This document shows, piece by piece, positions 1 to 6,663 of a stretch of 13,350 bases of DNA (the stretch's first letter is position 1; the number at the start of each line of letters is the position of its first letter). The translations under genes were made by a program, and so were the position numbers. The notes under the pieces were generated by a model. It saw only the letters and a list, made by a program, of their open reading frames with translations, did no database searches and was not told the DNA's origin. The stretch comes from Sphingobacteriia bacterium. GTDB taxonomy: Bacteria > Bacteroidota > Bacteroidia > NS11-12g > UBA955. Location of the stretch: positions 1 through 13,350 of the forward strand of contig JAGKXC010000055.1 in the NCBI GenBank assembly GCA_021151535.1. The letters are read 5' to 3'.

Positions 1-1170
1 GATACATTGAATTACTCTGTGCGTAAACCCAATTCACCATTTTCTCAGTCGGTTTACCGATTGTGCCTTGGAGATAGTTTAACATTTGCTTCGCAAAACG
101 GATATGAAACAAAATGGCAAAATACAGCTGTAGCAAAGAAATTTGTTTATCATTTCGCGGATAGTAAAGATTCAATTCGCGCTATGGTGACATCCAATTT
201 GGGATGTTCGTATTTGTTTACATCAACAATAGTAAAAGGGCCTGCAAAAAATCAATTCCAAATTGATACTTTGTTGTGTAATCAGCCGAGTTTGGCTTGG
301 TCTGTTCCAAGTAAAACATGGGAATTAATGCCTGCACAAAATGTGGTTCAAAGGAATGATTCGCTCATCATTAAAACGGAAATAGACTTTGTTAAAAAAT
401 TGCAGTTGGTTGATTCTGCTTCTGGTTGTAACATCACCGTTGCTGCCAATATAATTTCTAGAAAATCGCCCCTGTTGGGAAGTGATATCGATACCGTAAT
501 CTGTTTGCAAGATGTATTGAAGTTGAATTTGCCCAAATCGGATTGGATTGAATTGGATGGCAGTGCAACAACCCGTGAGCCCTTGATTCAGAAAGATGGC
601 GTTCATGTGCTTGTTGCTGGAAACTTGCAGTGTAAAGATACCCTTGTTGTGAAATTGGCGAGATTCCCAGAGATTCAGATTGCTTATAGACAATTGAATC
701 CCTGGACGTGTTTCTTAGATTCTTCCTTGTTGTTTCAAGCATCGCCCGAAAAATATCAGTATTTCTGGGATGGATCTATGCGTGCTTCGGCAACATTTGA
801 GACCCAAGACAGTAGTAAACTGTCGCTGTTGGTTGTGGATAGCCATGGCTGTCAAAAGACTTACCAAATTAAGCCGCAGTACTCGTGTTATAAGCCGGTT
901 TGGATTCCTAATGTGTTTACCCCGAATGCAGATGGGAAAAATTTAAATGAGACCTTCCAGCCGCATTGTATTTCTTGTAATACGTTGTTTATGCGGATTT
1001 ACAGTCGTTGGGGAGAATGTATTTATGAGGGCAGCGGCCCTTGGAATGGAATTTATATGGGCAAGCCTGTACCTGATGGGGAGTATGTGTACATAATTGG
1101 GGTGAAGCTTTATTTTGGGTCAACATCGGAGATCCAATATTTTAAAGGTGAAGTTCAGGTGATGCGTTGA
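1..1170 (+). CDS. Secreted protein with T9SS type B (gliding motility-associated, CHU_C) C-terminal domain, 5'-partial
   Basis: The reading frame is open from base 1, so the true start lies left of the window; the TTG at base 7 is not a convincing start and no signal peptide is visible. The visible 389 residues are Cys-containing, beta-rich Ig/PKD-like sequence up to about residue 295. They are followed by a CHU_C (TIGR04131-type) domain at about 297-389. The domain opens with WIPNVFTPNADG (301-312), has an IYSRWGECIYEG segment and a WNG...PDGEYVYIIG stretch, and ends in a G-x-V-x-V-M-R tail. In Bacteroidota this domain is the type B signal that sends a protein through the type IX secretion system to the cell surface or medium. 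It is probably a large adhesin or surface protein, but its specific role cannot be read from this fragment. The next gene is convergent. Confidence 0.85.
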   Translation, partial: DTLNYSVRKPNSPFSQSVYRLCLGDSLTFASQNGYETKWQNTAVAKKFVYHFADSKDSIRAMVTSNLGCSYLFTSTIVKGPAKNQFQIDTLLCNQPSLAWSVPSKTWELMPAQNVVQRNDSLIIKTEIDFVKKLQLVDSASGCNITVAANIISRKSPLLGSDIDTVICLQDVLKLNLPKSDWIELDGSATTREPLIQKDGVHVLVAGNLQCKDTLVVKLARFPEIQIAYRQLNPWTCFLDSSLLFQASPEKYQYFWDGSMRASATFETQDSSKLSLLVVDSHGCQKTYQIKPQYSCYKPVWIPNVFTPNADGKNLNETFQPHCISCNTLFMRIYSRWGECIYEGSGPWNGIYMGKPVPDGEYVYIIGVKLYFGSTSEIQYFKGEVQVMR

Positions 1171-1229
1171 TTTCAAACAATTCCTGTGGGTAGATTGTTG
1201 TTTTGCCAACAACTTGATTGCTGAAACCC

Positions 1230-1322
1230 ATGAATGCCGAAAGAGTGAAGAAATTCCGTGCGCTATCGCCAGAAGATGAAGATCGCGTGATAGAAATGGC
1301 ATGGGAAGATAGCAAACGCTAG
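1230..1322 (+). pseudogene. Truncated DUF2805/TIGR03643-family gene remnant (30 codons)
   Basis: A 30-residue frame starts with ATG at 1230 and ends with TAG at 1320-1322. It reads MNAERVKKFRA followed by LSPEDEDRVIEMAWED and then SKR. The middle segment matches what I remember as the conserved start of DUF2805 (TIGR03643) proteins, where MAWED is normally followed by R-T-P-F-E-A-I and about 40 more residues. Here the match stops right after the WED motif, at about base 1310. The frame then overlaps the last codons of the convergent glycosyltransferase gene by four bases. I read this as a gene cut by a past deletion or rearrangement whose junction is near 1311. A TTG at 1218 could add four residues. 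No Shine-Dalgarno sequence is seen. It could instead be a chance short frame, but the motif match makes that less likely. Confidence 0.6.
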
Positions 1323-3706
1323 TTGCTGGATTGTAATGCTTGCGCTTTCCGAGATAAATCATGCATGGTTAGGCTGGCAAGTAAATAGCTGATGGTAGAT
1401 TCGGCACCCTGATTGAGATTTACATTCTCAAGTTCCAACCCGTCATAACACCCTCCTGTGGCTGGATTGTATATGATTTGATGTAAGTGGTTGTTTCCGT
1501 GAAACCAACTAAATGCTGTGCTCGCCTTTTTTAAATAATCCTGCGAGGCAAACGTTTCATAAAATCGCTCCAATGCCAAAATTGTGTAGGCAACATCAAT
1601 GGGCTGTTCACCACCCTTATGCGATTCCTGAAAAGCGTCTTTTTTGAGCCAACCTTGGTTGGAAATGACGTTGATTTTATTGTCGAAAAACAAGGTTTCT
1701 AACAAGAAATGGAAGCTTTCTAAAGCGATGTTGCGAAATGGCATGTTGTTGGTGGCCAAATAGGCACAGAGCATGGATTCTGGTATAACGGCATTGCCGT
1801 AGGTGAGAGAATCTTCAAACCAATGCCAAGAGAGTGTTTTTTCATGGTTGTACATGTTGGCTAAGCGTTGGGCCAATTCGCCGATGCTGTCTTTATATCG
1901 GTTGGCTTTGGCGTGGTACAATCCTTTGATTAAAAATGCCATTGCTCTTGTGGAATGCATGGATTTTAAGTGTGGGAGGGCTAAATCCATTAGGCTTTTG
2001 GCGATATTGGTAATAGCCAGAGGAAGCGTTTGGGTCATAGAAGCCACAACACCCAAGGCCCACATCGCCCGGCCGTTGCTATCTTCTAAGTTTTCTTCGA
2101 AATTTTGCTGGGTAAACTGGTGGTCGCTGTTTACATAATTAAGGAATCGCCCTTGGGGATTTTGCCAACAAAATGCAATGAAATCAAGGTGCAGTTGAAT
2201 GCGTGCAAGATCTTTTGGATTTCGGGTAGTTTGGTAATATTTGCAAAGTGCAATAAGGGCCCTTGCATTGTCGTCAAGGGTATATCCAGATGCTTTGTCT
2301 GGATTGGAGAATTTTGAAAATTGCAGTAAGCCAAAGGAGGTTGTAAGTTGTTGCAGGTGGCTGAGATTGATGGGCGGTAGGTTATACTGTAATTGGATTT
2401 TTTTGTTGCAGATTTGCTGAAAAAGGATGGCGTGTTTGATGGCGGAATTGGGCCAAGAGGTAGCGGCCATAATTTGGAATCCATTAGAAGCCATGGTTTC
2501 GCGTTTTGTTGCACTATTTAGCAGGGCGATAACTGATTGGGCGAGTTGTTGGTAATCTTCAAAATCGATGATGATACCATTGTTATGGCCAAGTACTTCT
2601 ACGGCATGGGGAATTCGGGTGGAGATTATTGGGCAGCCACTGCTGGCGGCATAAGAGAAAGTACCGCTAACGGCTTGGTTGGGATCTTTGGATGTAAAGA
2701 GATAGATATCGGTGATGTTGAGGTATTCCAGGAGGTTATTTATGGGGAGGTATTCATTCACAAATCGCACATGATTTTGCAGTTGCAGTTCATTAACGAT
2801 ATGTTGTAGTTTGTTGCGGTATGCTTCACCTTCATGGATACGCACATTGGGGTGGGTTTTACCGAGGATTAGAAATACCACTTTGGGAAACAGTTGCACA
2901 ATTTGGGGCAATGCATACAAGGTGGTTTCTATGCTTTTGCTGCTTCCCAGCAAACCAAATGTAGAGAGAATGGTTTTGCCTGTGAGTTTGTATTGAGTTT
3001 TGAGTTGGGTTTTGTTGAGGAAGGGAAGCAAATGGGTTCCATGCGGAATCACTTGGATTTTCAGGGGCCTAACATGGTAATCTTGAATGAGGATGTGTTT
3101 GGCGTTTTCGGTCATTACTACAATAGAAGTAGCTGCGCGGGTCATGTTATTGACTTGTTTGAGCAACGTTTCATTGGGTGAAGGCAACACGGTATGAAAA
3201 ACAAACACGATGGGTTTGATGATGTTGTTGTAAAAGGTTTGGAAATATTCTTCGGATTGGGAGAAGAGGCCAAATTCGTGTTGGATCACCAACAGTTGTA
3301 TGTTGGCATTTTCGTTGATTTTAAAGGCGAGTTTAAGATAATCGTTTTGTTTGTGGGTGTTGAGTTTGTATTTGGCACCTGGGAGGGGTTGATGCAGGGG
3401 TTCGAGGGAGGATTCGAGTGCGCAAACTGTGCATTGGAAACTGTTGGAAAATTGCTTTCGAAGGGCGTCGATGAGGTCTTTGGTATAGGTGGCGATACCG
3501 CATTCGGTGGGTGGGAAGGTGGAGATAAACAAGATTTCGGGGAGGGTGTTTTTTGGGGAGCTGTCGAGCAGTGGTGGCAATAATAGGGAAGATTTAACAT
3601 AGGGTTCTTCTTGGTTAGCGGGGATTAATGCCAAGGTCATTTGTTGTTTTTTAACAGTTACTATTTGGCTTAGGCCGATGGGTTTGTTGGGGTTTGGGTT
3701 TTTCAT
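1319..3706 (-). CDS. GT4-type glycosyltransferase fused to a C-terminal alpha/alpha-barrel glycosidase-like domain
   Basis: The protein has 795 residues. Residues 1-55 are a low-similarity extension. Residues 57-435 form a GT-B/GT4 glycosyltransferase: FPPTECGIATYTKDL (64-78) is the N-domain glycine loop, PHGT is at 221-224, and the sugar-nucleotide side is SGTFSYAASSGCPIISTRIPHAVEVL (347-372). I do not see a canonical EX7E pair. Residues 445-785 are a helical repeat domain with GYTLDDNARALI (474-485), EDSNGRAMWALG (541-552), HWFEDSLTYGNAVIPESML (628-646), QPIDVAYTILALERFY (701-716) and GAESTISYLLA (767-777). This pattern resembles (alpha/alpha)6-barrel sugar enzymes. No signal peptide is seen, so it is likely cytoplasmic. 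The ATG lies 1 nt after the stop of the GH130 gene, indicating translational coupling. It probably builds a mannose-containing glycan or trims its own product; donor and acceptor cannot be told from the sequence. Confidence 0.85.
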   Translation of the reverse strand: MKNPNPNKPIGLSQIVTVKKQQMTLALIPANQEEPYVKSSLLLPPLLDSSPKNTLPEILFISTFPPTECGIATYTKDLIDALRKQFSNSFQCTVCALESSLEPLHQPLPGAKYKLNTHKQNDYLKLAFKINENANIQLLVIQHEFGLFSQSEEYFQTFYNNIIKPIVFVFHTVLPSPNETLLKQVNNMTRAATSIVVMTENAKHILIQDYHVRPLKIQVIPHGTHLLPFLNKTQLKTQYKLTGKTILSTFGLLGSSKSIETTLYALPQIVQLFPKVVFLILGKTHPNVRIHEGEAYRNKLQHIVNELQLQNHVRFVNEYLPINNLLEYLNITDIYLFTSKDPNQAVSGTFSYAASSGCPIISTRIPHAVEVLGHNNGIIIDFEDYQQLAQSVIALLNSATKRETMASNGFQIMAATSWPNSAIKHAILFQQICNKKIQLQYNLPPINLSHLQQLTTSFGLLQFSKFSNPDKASGYTLDDNARALIALCKYYQTTRNPKDLARIQLHLDFIAFCWQNPQGRFLNYVNSDHQFTQQNFEENLEDSNGRAMWALGVVASMTQTLPLAITNIAKSLMDLALPHLKSMHSTRAMAFLIKGLYHAKANRYKDSIGELAQRLANMYNHEKTLSWHWFEDSLTYGNAVIPESMLCAYLATNNMPFRNIALESFHFLLETLFFDNKINVISNQGWLKKDAFQESHKGGEQPIDVAYTILALERFYETFASQDYLKKASTAFSWFHGNNHLHQIIYNPATGGCYDGLELENVNLNQGAESTISYLLASLTMHDLSRKAQALQSSN

Positions 3707-3707
3707 C

Positions 3708-4745
3708 CTAATGGGTTGGCGTTTTGTGTTTTTGTAGCTCGCTTAAAAGTGCGGGCATTTTTACTTCGGCAACGGCGATACAGGTATCAGCGGCGCCATA
3801 AAAAATGTAGAGCAGATGGTTTTCAACGATTGCTCCTGTAGGGAAACAAACGTTATTAACTACTCCGTTCATTTCCCAGTCTTTATCGGGTGAAAAGAGG
3901 GGGTAGGGTAATCGGGCGATTTCAATTTTGGGATTATTGAGATCTAGCAATGCGGCGCAAGCCGAATATACGTAGCCGTTTTGTGAATAATAGGCGGCAT
4001 GGTAAATGAGCAACCAACCGTCTGGAGTTTCAATAGGCGGACAGCCTCCGCCCACATAACTGCTTTCGTGGTTGTATCTGGGTTTAATGAGTTGATGGTG
4101 ATTGAAATCGTTGAAATAGTTGCGCCAGAATTCAGGAGGGATTTGTGCCGGATGAAAGTGGGTTGAAACAATTTGGATATCGGGTTTGATGCGATGGAGA
4201 AAGTAGTATTGGCTGTTGATTTTGCGGGGGAAGAGAATGAGGTTTTTGTCCCAAATGAATCGTTTTTGTTCTGGCGGTAATCCTTGGGTATCTTGGTTTT
4301 CAATGAATACCAGGTCTTGGAGGTTGCCATAGCCTTCACAGGCCCAATTTCGAAATTCATCTAGGGTAATGGTTGGGGCGATGATGCCAGATTTCTTCCA
4401 ATGTTTTAGGTCTTGGGAGGTTGCCATAGCCCCGAGGGCATTGATTCCGTTGTAGGCGGTGTAGGTGAGGTAGAATATACCGCCAATTCTAACAATCCGT
4501 GGGTCTTCAATGCCATGACTTTCATAGGATGATTCTGGAATTAGGATTGGGCTTCCGCTGCGTTGAAGGATTTTCGTAGGACTTGCCAACTGGCAATATC
4601 CAATGGTAGAAATGTTGTTGTTGGAAACTGCTCTATAGAATAGGTGAATTCGGTTTCCAATTTTGATCACTGCAGGATTGAGAACGCCATTGCTTTCAAA
4701 TTCCCTTGGTGTTGCACTGAGGAGTACGCCTAATTTTTTTATCAA
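3708..4745 (-). CDS. GH130-family beta-mannoside phosphorylase-like enzyme
   Basis: The protein has 345 residues, about usual length for a GH130 five-bladed beta-propeller. Visible family motifs are LNPAVIK (22-28), GIEDPRI (78-84) with the likely catalytic Asp at 81, DKNLILFPRK (166-175), HRIKP (184-188), GGGCPPIETPDGWLLIYH (232-249), and FPTG (301-304) plus YGAADTCIAVAEV (316-328). Known GH130 enzymes phosphorolyse beta-1,4- or beta-1,2-mannosides to mannose-1-phosphate, or hydrolyse them; some relatives can run in the synthetic direction. I cannot assign the linkage. No signal peptide is seen, so it is likely cytoplasmic. The frame begins with TTG (4745-4743) rather than ATG. An ATG 16 nt upstream is in another frame and reads into a run of seven A, so the true N-terminus is uncertain. 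It is second to last in a four-gene operon, 20 nt after the Lys-rich peptide gene and 1 nt before the glycosyltransferase. Confidence 0.88.
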   Translation of the reverse strand: MIKKLGVLLSATPREFESNGVLNPAVIKIGNRIHLFYRAVSNNNISTIGYCQLASPTKILQRSGSPILIPESSYESHGIEDPRIVRIGGIFYLTYTAYNGINALGAMATSQDLKHWKKSGIIAPTITLDEFRNWACEGYGNLQDLVFIENQDTQGLPPEQKRFIWDKNLILFPRKINSQYYFLHRIKPDIQIVSTHFHPAQIPPEFWRNYFNDFNHHQLIKPRYNHESSYVGGGCPPIETPDGWLLIYHAAYYSQNGYVYSACAALLDLNNPKIEIARLPYPLFSPDKDWEMNGVVNNVCFPTGAIVENHLLYIFYGAADTCIAVAEVKMPALLSELQKHKTPTH

Positions 4746-4765
4746 AATAAGTGGGTTGCATCGAA

Positions 4766-4891
4766 TTAGAATTCTTTAGATTTTTTCTCGTTTTTCTTCA
4801 CCAGTTTATCGGCGCGTTTTTCTTTTTTAGATTTCGCAGGCGGGGTTTTGTCTGATTTTGCCTTTGATTCTTTGTTTTTTCCTTTTGACAT
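4766..4891 (-). CDS. Small Lys-rich basic protein (41 aa), function unknown
   Basis: The ATG is at 4891-4889 and the TAA at 4768-4766. The peptide begins MSKGKNKESKAKSDKTPPAK and has 16 Lys and 1 Arg in 41 residues, with few hydrophobic positions, so it should be disordered and strongly basic. The start lies 8 nt after the stop of the universal stress protein gene, and its own stop lies 20 nt before the GH130 frame, so it is a clear operon member. The leader is AT-rich with no Shine-Dalgarno sequence. Such a peptide could bind nucleic acid, ribosomes or an acidic partner, but nothing in the sequence decides this. It is too short for most automatic gene callers. Consistent codon phase across 42 codons and its snug fit between neighbours are the main reasons for calling it real. 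Confidence 0.6.
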   Translation of the reverse strand: MSKGKNKESKAKSDKTPPAKSKKEKRADKLVKKNEKKSKEF

Positions 4892-4899
4892 GATTTTAT

Positions 4900-5367
4900 T
4901 TATTTAATGGGGATGATATACATAGGGATAGATGAGTGTTTTACCAATTGGTGGGATGTATTTCCGAGTAGGATTTCATCAAATCCGCGGCGGCTTTTGG
5001 TGCCAATGACGATTATATCTGCTTTGATTTTTTTAGCAGTATCGATGATGGTGGTGCTTACATCGCCCGTTTCAACAATGGTTTTGATGGTATGGTTGCC
5101 CAAATGGTGTTTTACTTTGTTAAGGAAAACATCGGCTTCTTTTTCGAGGTTAACAGAAACGTTTTCTCCCAGGAAATCTGTGGATAGGAATCCATCAAAT
5201 CCCATAATGGGGTCGTAACGTGTGGTAGAGTAGTAAACTACGTTTTCAATCACGTGCATCAAAACAACATCGGCGTTGAGTGATGTGGCGAAATGGTAGC
5301 CTTTTTCGGCAATGGATTGCGCAGACAAGGCGTAATCGATAGCGATTAACACTTTTATTTTTTTCAT
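4900..5367 (-). CDS. Universal stress protein (UspA family), single domain
   Basis: The protein has 155 residues with the alpha/beta Usp fold. It starts MKKIKVLIAIDYALSAQ (strand beta1 and first helix) and has ADVVLMHVIE (32-41). Residues 113-155 carry IKADIIVIGTKSRRGFDEILLG, the region of the ATP-binding loop, and end in SSIPMYIIPIK. The usual G-2x-G-9x-G(S/T) nucleotide motif is imperfect: GTKS replaces GxxG and GNT replaces GS, so ATP binding is uncertain. I chose the ATG at 5367-5365 because the fold begins directly there; an upstream in-frame ATG at 5463 would add 32 residues unlike this family. It is the first gene of the operon with the Lys-rich peptide, GH130 and glycosyltransferase genes, which suggests that the sugar enzymes are made under stress or energy limitation. 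Confidence 0.88.
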   Translation of the reverse strand: MKKIKVLIAIDYALSAQSIAEKGYHFATSLNADVVLMHVIENVVYYSTTRYDPIMGFDGFLSTDFLGENVSVNLEKEADVFLNKVKHHLGNHTIKTIVETGDVSTTIIDTAKKIKADIIVIGTKSRRGFDEILLGNTSHQLVKHSSIPMYIIPIK

Positions 5368-5450
5368 AAGGAATTGGGAATTAAATGTGGAACAGTAAAT
5401 GAATTTGGCGGCCGATACTTCTAATGCAATTGCTTGTTGGCTGCCACTAT

Positions 5451-5458
5451 CAAAGTTA
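5451..5458 (-). promoter_or_regulatory. Possible -7 box for the usp-GH130-GT operon
   Basis: On the minus strand this reads TAACTTTG, an exact fit to the Bacteroidota -7 consensus TAnnTTTG. It would place the transcript start about 80 nt before the usp ATG. A clear -33 TTG is missing at 19-21 nt upstream (only TTC at 18 nt), so the call is weak. The rest of the 255-bp divergent spacer (5368-5622) is AT-rich, and I see no further gene in it. Confidence 0.3.
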
Positions 5459-5622
5459 AGCAATTGAGAGCGGGTTGAATTTTAAATTGATTAAGGGATG
5501 GATTTGTTGATTAAGCGGAATTTTGTTTAGTTAATAGCAAGAAAAAAATAACCAATTAAAATTCAAGTTCGTAAATGTTATTTTTTATAGAAGTATTTTT
5601 AAAAAAATTGTATATTGCCAGC

Positions 5623-6138
5623 ATGAAAAAAATAATTTTTGCATTCCTAAGTGTTATAGCTCTTTTTAATATGGGCTGCAATAAGGGGGGTGAGAAAACC
5701 ACATTTACGATGAAAGATATTGCCTTCACGCTAAGCGGTCCATTGTATGAGGGGTCTAATCCGGGTCAGTATATCGTTCAAGTAGATTTGAAAACAATCT
5801 TGGGAGACAAGTTTCATAATGGAGCTAAAATTACGGGTGCTACCCTAAAAAATGCTACCATCAAAGCGCTCGATTCAGGGAATTTCAATGATATTAGCTC
5901 ATTTGTATTGAGCATTGCCAGTGACAATGCGGATTTAAAAATGAAGGAGTTAGCGGTGTTGAATCCGGTTCCGGCTGGATCTAAGCAAGTGGTATTGAAG
6001 GCCGCCGAGGAAATTTCGGTTGATGATTATTTTGGTGAAAAGCAGTTTTATGTGATTGTGGATGCCACTTTATCTAAAGACAGAGATCCGGATTTGAAGT
6101 TTTTGGGCGATTTTGAATTTGAGTTAGAATACAAATAA
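5623..6138 (+). CDS. Putative lipoprotein, function unknown
   Basis: I chose the ATG at 5623, not the in-frame ATG at 5575, because it starts a proper type II signal: MKKIIFAFLSVIALFNMGC, with Lys residues, a hydrophobic core and Cys19 for lipidation. The lipobox NMGC is weak at -3 and -2. The mature part (171 residues in all) is NKGGEK plus a beta-strand-rich region. It includes ITGATLKNATIKALDSGNF (about 72-90), a DISSFVLSIASD strand pair, an EISVDDYFGEKQFYVIVDATL segment and an acidic end (FLGDFEFELEYK). This suggests a single beta-sandwich domain exposed in the periplasm or on the surface. I do not recognise the family. It is divergent from the usp operon, and the DUF2147 gene follows on the same strand 53 nt later but appears to have its own promoter. 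Confidence 0.75.
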   Translation: MKKIIFAFLSVIALFNMGCNKGGEKTTFTMKDIAFTLSGPLYEGSNPGQYIVQVDLKTILGDKFHNGAKITGATLKNATIKALDSGNFNDISSFVLSIASDNADLKMKELAVLNPVPAGSKQVVLKAAEEISVDDYFGEKQFYVIVDATLSKDRDPDLKFLGDFEFELEYK

Positions 6139-6150
6139 TTTTAATATTTG
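6119..6150 (+). promoter_or_regulatory. Likely Bacteroidota-type promoter for the DUF2147 gene
   Basis: A TTG at 6119-6121 (inside the end of the lipoprotein gene) is followed after 21 nt by AATATTTG at 6143-6150, one mismatch from TAnnTTTG. The spacing suits the Bacteroidota -33/-7 pair. It would give a leader of about 35 nt before the ATG at 6192. Confidence 0.4.
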
Positions 6151-6191
6151 GAGATTTATTTCGGTTAAATTTAATCATAATTAATTTTTCT

Positions 6192-6656
6192 ATGAGAAAG
6201 TATATCTACGCTATGTTACTGGTGATGTTTACCGGTATGCTTATGTCTTTTATGCCTGCCCAAGATGCAGGAGGTGATAGGTTATTAGGTGTTTGGGAAC
6301 CAGGTAGCGGTAAAGCCCGCGTGAAGGTGGAGAAAATTGGGGCCAAGTATTATGGCAAAATTGTGTGGTTGAAGGAGCCAATTGATCCTGCAACTGGACA
6401 GCCGAAACTCGACAAAAAGAATCCAGATAAAAATTTGCAAACGGCGCCTTTAAAGGGTATTCGTTTGCTGCGGGATTTTAATTACAAAGGCGGCGACAAA
6501 TGGGCCGATGGCACCATTTACGATCCCGAAAATGGTAAAACCTATAGCTGCAACATCAAGATGACCAATATCAACACCTTAGATATCCGTGGATACATTG
6601 GTGTTTCTGCCATTGGCCGTACGGATGTTTGGAAGCGAGTAGAGGCTTCTAAATAA
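6192..6656 (+). CDS. Secreted DUF2147 domain protein
   Basis: The protein has 154 residues. Residues 1-22 are a signal peptide (MRKYIYAMLLVMFTGMLMSF, then MPAQDA). The rest is one DUF2147 (PF09917) domain: GVWEPGSGKARVKVEKIG (33-50), YYGKIVWLKEP (53-63), a polar D-x-x-NPD region (74-79), KWADGTIYDPENGKTYSCNIKM (103-124), and LDIRGYIGVSAIGRTDVWKR (130-149). These are the typical family landmarks: GxW start, GKIVWL, GxIYDPxxGKTY, and RGYIG...GRTxxW. The family is a small exported beta-barrel-like domain of unknown function, common in Bacteroidota and Proteobacteria, so no reaction can be given. Its stop lies 7 nt from the stop of the convergent acs gene, with no room for an independent terminator between them. 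Confidence 0.88.
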   Translation: MRKYIYAMLLVMFTGMLMSFMPAQDAGGDRLLGVWEPGSGKARVKVEKIGAKYYGKIVWLKEPIDPATGQPKLDKKNPDKNLQTAPLKGIRLLRDFNYKGGDKWADGTIYDPENGKTYSCNIKMTNINTLDIRGYIGVSAIGRTDVWKRVEASK

Positions 6657-6663
6657 GTGTAAA

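Noticed and set aside
1195..1213. TTGTTG/CAACAA hairpin after the T9SS protein gene as a terminator
   Set aside because: The stem is AT-rich, can pair in two registers and has no T-run after it.
3194..3583. A 129-codon plus-strand frame opposite the glycosyltransferase gene
   Set aside because: Gly- and Phe-rich shadow of the opposite strand with no start context, fold pattern or operon logic.
5611..5618. TATATTGC just before the lipoprotein ATG as a -7 box
   Set aside because: It lacks the TTTG core and any TTG 19-21 nt upstream.
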